Source: an uncultured Cardiobacterium sp. (GTDB lineage: Bacteria > Pseudomonadota > Gammaproteobacteria > Cardiobacteriales > Cardiobacteriaceae). From it: a stretch of DNA of 64,000 nucleotides. Below the pieces are notes generated by a model that had not been told where the DNA came from, ran no database searches, and saw nothing but the letters and a program-made list of their open reading frames with translations. Below, one piece after another: positions 34,180 to 43,552 of the stretch (position 1 is the stretch's first letter; every line of letters starts with the position of its first letter). The stretch spans positions 12,853 to 76,852 of the forward strand of contig NZ_CALIZP010000062.1 of NCBI RefSeq assembly GCF_938028825.1, read 5' to 3'. The translations under genes were made by a program, and so were the position numbers.

Positions 34180-37100
34180 ATGACTTATACGTTTACCGAG
34201 AAAAAACGCATCCGCAAAAATTTCAGCAAACATCCTACCGTACTGGATACGCCTTATTTGTTGGCAATGCAACTGGATTCGTATCATGATTTTCTGCAAA
34301 GCAATATCCCGGCAAACAAGCGTGAAAATGTGGGGCTGCATGAAGCCTTTTCTTCCATCTTTCCTATTGTCAGTCATAATGGATTGATTGAATTGCAATA
34401 TGTGGGTTATGACTTGGGCAAGCCGGAGTTTGATGTGCGCGAATGCCAGTTGCGCGGCGTCACGTATTCCGCCCCTTTGCGTGTACGGATGCGGGTAGCT
34501 ATCTACGACAAGACTGATCCCAACAAGCGTAAACTGAAACAGGTGATTGAATCCGAGCCGGTTTTTATGGGTGAGATGCCGTTAATGACCGATAACGGCA
34601 CTTTTGTCATCAACGGAACCGAGCGGGTTATCGTCTCGCAGTTGCATCGTTCTCCCGGTGTCTTTTTCGATCATGATAAAGGTGTCGGGCACAGTTCCGG
34701 TAAATTGCTCTTTTCTGCACGGGTTATCCCCTATCGTGGTTCCTGGCTGGATTTTGAATTCGATGCCAAGGATTTGCTCTATTGCCGTATTGACCGCCGC
34801 CGTAAATTGCCGGTAACGGTATTGTTGCATGCACTGGGCTATAGCGATGCCGATATTCTTGGCGAATTCTTCGAAACACAGGCTTTTAGAATCACTAGGG
34901 GTAAGCTAGAAATGAAATTCCAGCCGACGCAATTCAAGGGCGAAGCAGTCGCTTTCGATATTGTCGCGGATGGCGAAGTGCTGGTTGAAGCGGGGAAACG
35001 TATTACTTCCCGTCATGTGCGGCAACTGGAAGAAAAAAAGGTCACCAGCCAAATTGTGCCGATGGATTTTGTCGTCGGCAAAATCCTTGCCAAAGATCTG
35101 ATTGACAAGGAAAGTGGTGAATTGATTTTGCAGGCTAACACCGTTCTGACTGAAGAGCATCTGGTGAAGTTCGTTGAATTAGGGGTGAAAGCATTCGAAA
35201 CCCTGTATGTCAACGAACTGGATCGTGGCGCTTATATTGCCGACACCTTGCGTGTAGATGAAACTACCGATCAGGATAATGCACGTGCCGAAATTTACCG
35301 CATGATGCGTCCGGGCGAACCGCCAACCAAGGATGCGGCGGACACACTCTTTGATAATCTCTTCTTCAATGAGGAACGCTATGACCTGTCGCGTGTCGGG
35401 CGGATGAAATTCAACCGCCGTCTTGGTATCGCCGAAGATACAGGCAGCGGTGTGCTGTCGCGTGAAGACGTAATTCGGGTATTGAAAACCCTGATCGCCA
35501 TTAAAGATGGCGATGGGATGGTTGATGACATTGACCATCTCGGTAACCGACGTATCCGCTGTGTCGGCGAAATGGCAGCGAATGCTTTCCGAATCGGCCT
35601 CGTTCGTTTGGAACGTTCGATTAAAGAACGCTTGAGCCAGGTAGAATCCGAAGGGTTGACGCCGAAGGAACTGATTAATCAGAAGCCGGTATCTGCGGCA
35701 ATTAAGGAATTTTTTGGTTCCTCGCAGTTATCGCAGTTCATGGATCAGAACAACCCGCTGTCTGAAGTAACCCACAAGCGGCGTATTTCCGCGCTTGGCC
35801 CTGGCGGACTGACCCGTGAGCGGGCGGGGTTTGAGGTACGCGACGTGCATCCGACGCACTATGGCCGCCTCTGCCCGATTGAGACACCGGAAGGACCGAA
35901 TATCGGCCTGATCAACTCGCTGGCGGTATATGCGAAAACCAACGAGTATGGCTTCCTCGAAACTCCATACCGTAAGGTGGTTGACGGCAAGGTGACGATG
36001 GAGACTGAATACCTCTCCGCTATTGAAGAATCCAAGTACGTTATTGCCCAGGCAAATGCGGCACTGAATGAGGATGGTTCTTTCCGTGATGATTTGGTAT
36101 CCGCCCGCTATCAGAATGAATTCATGTTGTCCCGCTCCGACCGCATTGATTATATGGACGTCTCGCCGAAACAGATTGTGTCCGTGGCAGCTTCACTGAT
36201 CCCGTTCCTCGAACACGATGATGCAAACCGTGCCCTAATGGGATCCAACATGCAGCGCCAGGCGGTGCCGACATTGCGTGCCGATAAACCGCTGGTTGGT
36301 ACCGGTATGGAACGGGTTGTTGCCAGCGATTCCGGGGTACTGGTGCGTGCCGAGCGGGGCGGTGTCATTGATCTGGTTGATTCTTCGCGGATTGTCGTTA
36401 AGGTCAATGATGATGAAGTGCAACCGGGCGGTTTGGGGGTTGATATTTACAACCTGACCAAATATACCCGTTCCAACCAGAATACCTGTATTAACCAAAA
36501 ACCACTGGTCAAACCGGGAGACGTGGTGGCGCGTGGTGACGTGCTGGCTGACGGTCCATCCACCGATATGGGCGAATTGGCATTGGGGCAAAATATGCTG
36601 ATTGCTTTCATGCCCTGGAACGGTTACAACTTCGAAGACTCCATCCTGATTTCCGAGCGGGTGGTGCAGGAAGACCGTTTCACCACTATCCACATTGAAG
36701 AGCTTACCTGCGTGGCGCGTGATACCAAACTGGGTTCGGAAGAAATCAGCAGCGATATTCCGAATGTGAAGGAAAGTGCGCTGGCAAAGCTGGACAGTAC
36801 CGGTATCGTGCATATCGGGGCGGAAGTAAAAGCCGGGGACATTTTGGTCGGTAAAGTAACGCCGAAGGGCGAACGTTCGCAGTCGCCGGAAGAGAAACTG
36901 CTGCGCGCAATTTTTGGTGAGAAAGCTTCCGATGTAAAAGACAGTTCACTGCGTGTCCCCGTGGGCATGGACGGCACTGTGGTGGATGTGCGTGTCTATA
37001 CGCGGGACGGCGTAGAGAAGGATACGCGCGCCAAAGAAATCGAAGCGATGGAAATTGCCAGCATCGCCAAAAATATTAAAGACCAATTGCGGGTATTCGA

Positions 37101-38253
37101 AAACGATATCCACGAACGGGTTGCCCGCCTGCTGCTTGGGCAGGCGATGAAGAAGGCACCGAAACGCAAGGCGGGAGATCTTGTTGATCAAGCGCTGCTG
37201 GATGAATTGAAGCCGGAGCAGTGGTTTGATTTGCGTCTGCAAGACGGTGAAATCAATGAACAGCTAGACGGGATGCACCGGTTGTTGCTTGATAAACGCC
37301 GTGAATTGCAGGATTACTACGAAGAGAAGAAAGCGAAATTTTCGCAAGGTGACGACCTTGCCCCCGGTGTGCTGAAAATGGTCAAAGTCTATCTGGCGGT
37401 CAAGCGCCGCTTGCAGCCGGGTGACAAGATGGCAGGGCGGCACGGCAACAAAGGCGTGGTCTCGCGCATCGTGCCGGTAGAAGATATGCCTTATATGGAA
37501 GACGGCACTCCTGTCGATATCTGCCTCAACCCGCTCGGTGTCCCGTCGCGGATGAATATCGGGCAGGTATTGGAAACCCACTTGGGCTGGGCAGCGCGCG
37601 GCATCGGTCTGCGAATTGGTGAAATGCTGGATCAAAAAGGCAAGCCCAAGCAGTTGCGCGCCTATCTGAACGAAGTTTATAACCACGATGGGCAGCGCGA
37701 GTCGCTGGATTCGTTGAGCGACGAAGATTTCATTGCCCTCTGTCAGAATCTGCGCGCCGGCGTACCGATGGCAACGCCGGTCTTTGACGGCGCCAAAGAA
37801 ACAGAAGTCCAGCGGATGCTGGAATTGGCCGGATTGCCGAAAAGTGGCCAGACCCGCCTCTTCGATGGTCGTACCGGCGAACCCTTTGATCGTGAAGTCA
37901 CGGTTGGTTACATGTACATGCTCAAACTGAACCATCTGGTTGACGACAAGATGCATGCCCGCTCGACCGGCCCTTACTCGCTGGTCACGCAGCAACCGCT
38001 TGGCGGGCGCGCACAGTTTGGCGGGCAGCGTTTCGGGGAAATGGAAGTGTGGGCGCTGGAAGCCTATGGTGCCGCTTATACCTTGCAGGAAATGCTGACG
38101 GTGAAATCGGATGATGTCGAAGGGCGTACCAAAATGTACAAGAACATCGTGGACGGTAATCTGCAAATCGATCCGGGCATGCCGGAATCGTTCAACGTAC
38201 TTACCAAGGAAATCAAGGCTCTCGCCATCAATATTGATTTGGAACAGGAATAA
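34180..38253 (+). CDS. rpoB: RNA polymerase subunit beta
   Basis: RpoB forms one jaw of the polymerase and most of the rifampicin pocket. The 1357-aa protein has the E. coli-type length (1342 aa). The rifampicin-region core reads SSQLSQFMDQNNPLSEVTHK and RRISALGPGGLTRERAG, i.e. the sensitive residues at all usual resistance positions. Further conserved blocks are GEMPLMTDNGTFVINGTERV, NMLIAFMPWNGYNFEDS, GDKMAGRHGNKGVVS and the C-terminal GGRAQFGGQRFGEMEVWALE. rpoC follows after 21 bases. Confidence 0.99.
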   Translation: MTYTFTEKKRIRKNFSKHPTVLDTPYLLAMQLDSYHDFLQSNIPANKRENVGLHEAFSSIFPIVSHNGLIELQYVGYDLGKPEFDVRECQLRGVTYSAPLRVRMRVAIYDKTDPNKRKLKQVIESEPVFMGEMPLMTDNGTFVINGTERVIVSQLHRSPGVFFDHDKGVGHSSGKLLFSARVIPYRGSWLDFEFDAKDLLYCRIDRRRKLPVTVLLHALGYSDADILGEFFETQAFRITRGKLEMKFQPTQFKGEAVAFDIVADGEVLVEAGKRITSRHVRQLEEKKVTSQIVPMDFVVGKILAKDLIDKESGELILQANTVLTEEHLVKFVELGVKAFETLYVNELDRGAYIADTLRVDETTDQDNARAEIYRMMRPGEPPTKDAADTLFDNLFFNEERYDLSRVGRMKFNRRLGIAEDTGSGVLSREDVIRVLKTLIAIKDGDGMVDDIDHLGNRRIRCVGEMAANAFRIGLVRLERSIKERLSQVESEGLTPKELINQKPVSAAIKEFFGSSQLSQFMDQNNPLSEVTHKRRISALGPGGLTRERAGFEVRDVHPTHYGRLCPIETPEGPNIGLINSLAVYAKTNEYGFLETPYRKVVDGKVTMETEYLSAIEESKYVIAQANAALNEDGSFRDDLVSARYQNEFMLSRSDRIDYMDVSPKQIVSVAASLIPFLEHDDANRALMGSNMQRQAVPTLRADKPLVGTGMERVVASDSGVLVRAERGGVIDLVDSSRIVVKVNDDEVQPGGLGVDIYNLTKYTRSNQNTCINQKPLVKPGDVVARGDVLADGPSTDMGELALGQNMLIAFMPWNGYNFEDSILISERVVQEDRFTTIHIEELTCVARDTKLGSEEISSDIPNVKESALAKLDSTGIVHIGAEVKAGDILVGKVTPKGERSQSPEEKLLRAIFGEKASDVKDSSLRVPVGMDGTVVDVRVYTRDGVEKDTRAKEIEAMEIASIAKNIKDQLRVFENDIHERVARLLLGQAMKKAPKRKAGDLVDQALLDELKPEQWFDLRLQDGEINEQLDGMHRLLLDKRRELQDYYEEKKAKFSQGDDLAPGVLKMVKVYLAVKRRLQPGDKMAGRHGNKGVVSRIVPVEDMPYMEDGTPVDICLNPLGVPSRMNIGQVLETHLGWAARGIGLRIGEMLDQKGKPKQLRAYLNEVYNHDGQRESLDSLSDEDFIALCQNLRAGVPMATPVFDGAKETEVQRMLELAGLPKSGQTRLFDGRTGEPFDREVTVGYMYMLKLNHLVDDKMHARSTGPYSLVTQQPLGGRAQFGGQRFGEMEVWALEAYGAAYTLQEMLTVKSDDVEGRTKMYKNIVDGNLQIDPGMPESFNVLTKEIKALAINIDLEQE

Positions 38254-38274
38254 TCAACGCAGGCAGGTTTTATC

Positions 38275-41200
38275 ATGAAAGAACTCATTAATATGTTCAA
38301 ACCGCAGGACGGTGTGGATGATTTTGATCGTATCCGCATCGGCCTGGCATCGCCCGACATGATCCGCTCGTGGTCATTCGGCGAGGTCAAAAAACCTGAA
38401 ACCATCAACTACCGCACCTTCAAGCCAGAGCGGGACGGTTTGTTTTGCGCCAAGATTTTTGGACCAATCAAAGACTACGAATGCCTGTGCGGCAAATACA
38501 AACGACTCAAACACCGTGGCGTGGTGTGTGAAAAATGCGGGGTGGAAGTTACCAAAGCCAGCGTGCGGCGCGAGCGCATGGGACATATCGAACTGGCGAC
38601 ACCAGTCGCCCATATTTGGTTTCTGAAGTCCCTGCCGTCTCGCATTGGTCTGTTGCTGGATCTGACCCTGCGCGAAATCGAGCGGGTACTGTATTTTGAG
38701 TCTTTCATCGTGCTGGATCCGGGCATGACACCGCTGGAAAAGAATCAGCTGCTCAACGAAGAAGCCTATTTGCAGGCGGTAGAAGAATACGGCCATGAAT
38801 TCAAGGCGATGATGGGGGCGGAAGCCATTCAGGAAATCCTGCGTACTACCGATTGGCGCGAAGTGCTGCAAACCCTGAAAGAAGAGTTGGAACAAACCTC
38901 GTCGGAAACCAAGAAAAAACGTCTGGTCAAGCGGATTAACCTGATTGACGCCTTTGTTCCCGATCCGGACGATCCCAAAAAAGTTGTGGGCAAACCGGAA
39001 TGGCTGATTCTCAATGTCCTGCCGGTGTTGCCGCCGGATTTACGCCCGCTGGTACCGCTGGATTCCGGCCGCTTCGCCACATCCGATCTGAATGATCTCT
39101 ATCGTCGCGTCATTAACCGCAACAACCGCCTGAAACGTCTGCTGGAACTGTTCGCGCCGGATATTATTGTCCGTAATGAAAAACGCATGTTGCAGGAAGC
39201 GGTGGATTCCCTGCTGGATAACGGTCGCCGTGGTCGCACCGTGACCGGTTCCAACAAACGTCCACTAAAATCACTGGCCGATATGATTAAAGGCAAGCAG
39301 GGACGCTTCCGTCAGAATCTGCTCGGCAAGCGGGTGGACTATTCCGGACGCTCGGTGATCGTCGTTGGTCCGACCTTACGCCTGCATCAATGCGGTCTGC
39401 CGAAACGCATGGCACTGGAACTCTTCAAACCGTTTATCTTCCAGCAACTGATTGAAAAAGAACAGGCACCGACCATCAAGGCGGCCAAACTGATGGTGGA
39501 ACGCGATGAACCTGAAGTCTGGGATGCACTCGAATACGTCATTCGCGAGCATCCGGTCATGCTCAACCGCGCTCCAACCTTGCACCGCTTGGGAATTCAG
39601 GCGTTTGAGCCGATCCTGATTGAAGGCAAGGCCATCCAGCTGCACCCGCTGGTGTGCGCCGCGTTTAACGCCGACTTTGATGGTGACCAGATGGCAGTAC
39701 ACGTGCCGCTTTCGCTTGAAGCCCAGCTGGAAGCGCGCGCCCTGATGATGAGTTCGAACAATATCCTCTCCCCCTCGAACGGCGAGCCGATTATCGTGCC
39801 GTCGCAAGATGTGGTTCTGGGGCTGTACTACATGACGCGTGAACGCATCAATGCGAAAGGTGAAGGGATGCGCTTTGCCGACATCAAGGAAGTCGAGCGC
39901 GCCTACCAAGCGGGAGAAGTACACCTGCAAGCGAAAATTGAAGTACGCCTTGATCTGTATGAAAACGGGGAGAAACATTTCCGCCGTATTCCGACCACAG
40001 TCGGGCGTGCGTTGCTGTCACAAATCCTCCCGGAAGGACTGTCCTTCGACCTGATCAACAAGTCAATGAACAAGAAAGCTATTTCTGCGTTGATCAACCA
40101 ATGCTACCGCCAGTTGGGACAGAAAGAGACCGTTATTCTCGCCGACCAGTTGATGTACACCGGCTACCGCTATGCGACCTATTCTGGAGCGTCAATCGGG
40201 ATCGTTGATATGGTCGTTCCCGCGTCGAAAACGGAAATACTGCAATCTTCTGAAAACGAAGTGAAAGAAATAGAAGATCAATACGCTTCCGGTTTGCTCA
40301 CCCAAGGCGAAAAGTACAATAAGGTCATTGACATCTGGTCGCGCGCCAACGAAAAACTGGCGAAAGCGATGATGGATAACCTGCGACAAGAGGACGTGGT
40401 CAACCGTGAGGGAGAAACTGTCAAACAGGAATCCTTCAATTCCGTCTATATGATGGCCGACTCCGGCGCGCGGGGTTCTGCTGCCCAGATTCGTCAGCTG
40501 GCCGGGATGCGCGGTCTGATGGCGAAACCGGATGGTTCCATCATCGAGACCCCGATTACAGCCAACTTCCGTGAAGGGCTGAACGTCCTGCAATACTTCA
40601 TTTCAACTCACGGCGCGCGTAAAGGCTTGGCCGACACCGCGCTGAAAACGGCAAATTCCGGTTACTTGACCCGCCGCTTGGTTGATGTCTCACAAGATGT
40701 TGTGGTAAACGAGGAAGACTGCGGGACGACGCGCGGTTTTGAAATCCAGGCTGTTGTTGAAGGCGGGGATGTGGTTGAACGCCTGAGTGACCGCGTTCTT
40801 GGCCGAGTATTGGCTGAACCTGTTAGCGACCAGAGCGGCAAGGTTGTACTGGATGCCGGTACCCTGCTTGAAGAAAAAGAAATCGCCATTCTGGAAAATG
40901 CCGGAGTGGATCGGGTTATGGTGCGTTCCGTTATTACCTGCGAATCCCGCTATGGTGTGTGTGCCCAATGTTATGGGCGTGACCTTGCACGCGGACACCG
41001 CGTCAACGTTGGTGAAGCCGTTGGCGTTATTGCCGCGCAGTCCATCGGCGAACCGGGAACTCAGTTGACGATGCGGACTTTCCACATTGGTGGTGCTGCG
41101 TCCAGCGCAGCAGCAGTTGGCTCGGTTGAAGCGAAAACCAACGGTACCGTGCGTCTCAGCAATATCAAGACCGTCACTAATAAAGACGGCAAACTGGTTG

Positions 41201-42513
41201 CCGTATCACGTTCCAGTGAATTGTCTGTTATCGATCAGAACGGCCACGAACGTGAACGCTACAAACTGCCGTATGGCGCCATGCTGGGTGTGGGAAACGG
41301 TGATGAAGTCAAACAAGGGCAACTACTTGCCAGTTGGGATCCGCACACCCATCCGATTATTGCCGAAGTCAGTGGCCGCATTACCTTCCATGACTTCGAA
41401 GACGGCGTTACCGTACAAGAGTCTTCTGATGCCGATACAGGTCTGACCGTGCGTACCATCATGGATAACGCACTGCGTTCCACTTCGGCTAAAGACAAGC
41501 GGCCGTTGATTCAATTACTGGATGATAACGGGCAACCAGTCAAACAGACAGGTTCCGATATTCCGGTCAACTATTTCCTGCCGGGCGGTGCCATCGTGCA
41601 CCTGGACGATGGTGCGAAAGTGGAAGTAGGTGACATCCTGGCGAGAATGCCACAGGCTTCCGGGAAAACCGCAGATATTACCGGTGGTTTACCGCGCGTC
41701 GCCGATCTCTTCGAAGCACGCAAACCGAAAGAACCGGCAATCCTTGCCGAGAAAACCGGTACCGTCTCTTTTGGTAAAGAAACCAAAGGCAAGCAGCGTT
41801 TAATCATCACTGCCGAAGATAGCGGCGAGATGATCGAAATTCTGATCCCGAAATGGCGTCGCCTGAACGTCTTTGAAGGCGAACAAGTCAAGCAGGGCGA
41901 CGTGCTTGCCGATGGCGAGTTGACGCCGCATGACATCCTGCGTTTGCGCGGGGTTGCCGAACTGGCAGCCCACATCGTGCGCGAAATCCAGAACGTCTAT
42001 CGTCTGCAAGGGGTAAAAATCAATGATAAACATATTGAAGTCATTGTGCGCCAGATGCTGCGTAAAGTCGTAGTGCTGGACGCCGGTGAATCCCGCCTGA
42101 TTGTTGGCGAACAGGTTGATTTGCAGCGTGTTCTAAATGAGAATGATCGTTTACAGGTGCAAGGCAAACTGCCGGTGCGTTACGAACCGGTGTTGATGGG
42201 GATTACCAAAGCATCTCTTGCAACCGAGTCTTTTGTTTCGGCCGCATCTTTCCAAGAAACCACCCGTGTGCTTACAGAAGCTGCGGTACTGGGCAGTTTC
42301 GACGAACTGCGTGGTCTGAAAGAAAACGTCATTGTCGGTCGCCTGATTCCGGCTGGAACCGGCTTGGCCTATCACCAGCAACGTCGTATCAATCGTGCGG
42401 AAGAGCAAAAACTCTTTGATATGGTCGAAGACAATGATGGAAAAAATCAGCCGGAAAATATTGTGGTGACTGAAGCTGAAATGCCAGTCGACGGTAGTGA
42501 AAATACCGAGTAA
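38275..42513 (+). CDS. rpoC: RNA polymerase subunit beta'
   Basis: RpoC carries the catalytic magnesium site. The 1412-aa protein (E. coli 1407) shows the first zinc site (CLCGKYKRLKHRGVVCEKCG), the zipper and lid regions, RFRQNLLGKRVDYSGRSVI, the active-site NADFDGDQMAVH, the bridge-helix/trigger-loop blocks (ADSGARGSAAQIRQLAGMRG and EPGTQLTMRTFHIGGAAS) and the second zinc site (EDCG with CESRYGVCAQCYG). It is on the rpoB transcript; a promoter for rpsL lies just after it. Confidence 0.99.
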   Translation: MKELINMFKPQDGVDDFDRIRIGLASPDMIRSWSFGEVKKPETINYRTFKPERDGLFCAKIFGPIKDYECLCGKYKRLKHRGVVCEKCGVEVTKASVRRERMGHIELATPVAHIWFLKSLPSRIGLLLDLTLREIERVLYFESFIVLDPGMTPLEKNQLLNEEAYLQAVEEYGHEFKAMMGAEAIQEILRTTDWREVLQTLKEELEQTSSETKKKRLVKRINLIDAFVPDPDDPKKVVGKPEWLILNVLPVLPPDLRPLVPLDSGRFATSDLNDLYRRVINRNNRLKRLLELFAPDIIVRNEKRMLQEAVDSLLDNGRRGRTVTGSNKRPLKSLADMIKGKQGRFRQNLLGKRVDYSGRSVIVVGPTLRLHQCGLPKRMALELFKPFIFQQLIEKEQAPTIKAAKLMVERDEPEVWDALEYVIREHPVMLNRAPTLHRLGIQAFEPILIEGKAIQLHPLVCAAFNADFDGDQMAVHVPLSLEAQLEARALMMSSNNILSPSNGEPIIVPSQDVVLGLYYMTRERINAKGEGMRFADIKEVERAYQAGEVHLQAKIEVRLDLYENGEKHFRRIPTTVGRALLSQILPEGLSFDLINKSMNKKAISALINQCYRQLGQKETVILADQLMYTGYRYATYSGASIGIVDMVVPASKTEILQSSENEVKEIEDQYASGLLTQGEKYNKVIDIWSRANEKLAKAMMDNLRQEDVVNREGETVKQESFNSVYMMADSGARGSAAQIRQLAGMRGLMAKPDGSIIETPITANFREGLNVLQYFISTHGARKGLADTALKTANSGYLTRRLVDVSQDVVVNEEDCGTTRGFEIQAVVEGGDVVERLSDRVLGRVLAEPVSDQSGKVVLDAGTLLEEKEIAILENAGVDRVMVRSVITCESRYGVCAQCYGRDLARGHRVNVGEAVGVIAAQSIGEPGTQLTMRTFHIGGAASSAAAVGSVEAKTNGTVRLSNIKTVTNKDGKLVAVSRSSELSVIDQNGHERERYKLPYGAMLGVGNGDEVKQGQLLASWDPHTHPIIAEVSGRITFHDFEDGVTVQESSDADTGLTVRTIMDNALRSTSAKDKRPLIQLLDDNGQPVKQTGSDIPVNYFLPGGAIVHLDDGAKVEVGDILARMPQASGKTADITGGLPRVADLFEARKPKEPAILAEKTGTVSFGKETKGKQRLIITAEDSGEMIEILIPKWRRLNVFEGEQVKQGDVLADGELTPHDILRLRGVAELAAHIVREIQNVYRLQGVKINDKHIEVIVRQMLRKVVVLDAGESRLIVGEQVDLQRVLNENDRLQVQGKLPVRYEPVLMGITKASLATESFVSAASFQETTRVLTEAAVLGSFDELRGLKENVIVGRLIPAGTGLAYHQQRRINRAEEQKLFDMVEDNDGKNQPENIVVTEAEMPVDGSENTE

Positions 42514-42557
42514 GTCACCATCAGTCCAACAACGCTGCAAACTGAATGTGGCGGTGC

Positions 42558-42587
42558 TTGACAAACCCCTAGGTAAAAGCATACCAT
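42558..42587 (+). promoter_or_regulatory. promoter of the str operon (rpsL-rpsG-fusA-tufA)
   Basis: TTGACA at 42558-42563 and TACCAT at 42582-42587 are 18 bases apart and are followed by GCGCCACC, a GC-rich discriminator that fits stringent control. The -10 is imperfect. It lies 64 bases before the rpsL start. Confidence 0.65.
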
Positions 42588-42651
42588 GCGCCACCTTTGG
42601 CGTAGAGGCGCTAATTTTATTGAATTTCGAAAAGTTTGGAGAACTTTATTC

Positions 42652-43026
42652 ATGGCAACCGTTAATCAGCTCGTACGCAGCCCGCGTACGCGCCAGAAAG
42701 AAAAGAATAATGTCCCTGCATTGCAGGGCTGTCCGCAAAAACGCGGGGTGTGCACCCGTGTGTATACGACAACACCGAAGAAACCAAACTCAGCCATGCG
42801 TAAGGTTGCGCGTACGCGTTTGACTAACAAGTACGAAGTAACTGCCTATATTGGTGGTGAGGGACATAACCTGCAAGAACACTCTTTAGTGTTGATTCGT
42901 GGCGGACGGGTTAAAGATCTTCCTGGTGTACGCTATCACATTGTGCGTGGTGCACTGGATACGGCCGGTGTTAAAGATCGCAAGCAAGGCCGTTCCAAAT
43001 ACGGTGCCAAACGACCTAAGTCATAA
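42652..43026 (+). CDS. rpsL: 30S ribosomal protein S12
   Basis: S12 lies at the decoding centre. The 124-aa protein has VYTTTPKKPNSAMRKVARTRL, with the lysine at the position of E. coli Lys43, and the second streptomycin site in RVKDLPGVRYHIVRG (Lys88), so it has the sensitive form. Also GVKDRKQGRSKYGAKRPK. I chose the ATG at 42652 over upstream in-frame ATGs because GGAG lies 10-13 bases before it and S12 is 124 aa in relatives. Confidence 0.98.
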   Translation: MATVNQLVRSPRTRQKEKNNVPALQGCPQKRGVCTRVYTTTPKKPNSAMRKVARTRLTNKYEVTAYIGGEGHNLQEHSLVLIRGGRVKDLPGVRYHIVRGALDTAGVKDRKQGRSKYGAKRPKS

Positions 43027-43043
43027 TTTTAAGGGAAATAACG

Positions 43044-43514
43044 ATGTCAAGAAGAGTACGTGCCCCTATTCGTCAGATTTTGCCGGATCCAAAATTTGGA
43101 AATGTTGTCGTGGCAAAATTTATTAATATTCTTATGGTTAGCGGAAAAAAATCGGTTGCGGAAAAAGTGGTTTATCAAGCACTGGAAAAAGCGGCTGAGA
43201 AAAAACAATTACAGCCGGTAGATGTGCTGGAAGAAGCGCTGGAAAAAGTGCGCCCGGCAGTAGAAGTAAAATCCCGACGTGTTGGCGGCGCTACCTACCA
43301 GGTGCCGGTAGAAGTTCGTCCGGTTCGACAGAATGCGTTAGCCATGCGTTGGCTCATTGACGCAGCACGCAAACGAAACGAAAAGTCCATGTCGCAGCGA
43401 TTGGCGGCGGAATTTTTAGATGCATTGGAAGAACGCGGTGCTGCCGTGAAAAAACGCGATGATACGCATCGCATGGCAGAAGCGAATAAAGCATTCGCTC
43501 ACTTCCGATGGTAA
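43044..43514 (+). CDS. rpsG: 30S ribosomal protein S7
   Basis: S7 nucleates assembly of the 30S head and in E. coli represses the str operon. The 156-aa protein has SRRVRAPIRQILPDPKFGN, the beta hairpin GGATYQVPVEVRP, and the C-terminal helix with RDDTHRMAEANKAFAHFRW. AAGGG lies just upstream. It is 17 bases after rpsL and 38 bases before fusA. Confidence 0.98.
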   Translation: MSRRVRAPIRQILPDPKFGNVVVAKFINILMVSGKKSVAEKVVYQALEKAAEKKQLQPVDVLEEALEKVRPAVEVKSRRVGGATYQVPVEVRPVRQNALAMRWLIDAARKRNEKSMSQRLAAEFLDALEERGAAVKKRDDTHRMAEANKAFAHFRW

Positions 43515-43552
43515 GCGTGGGAATCCTAATATAAGGAGTTAATGCAAATACT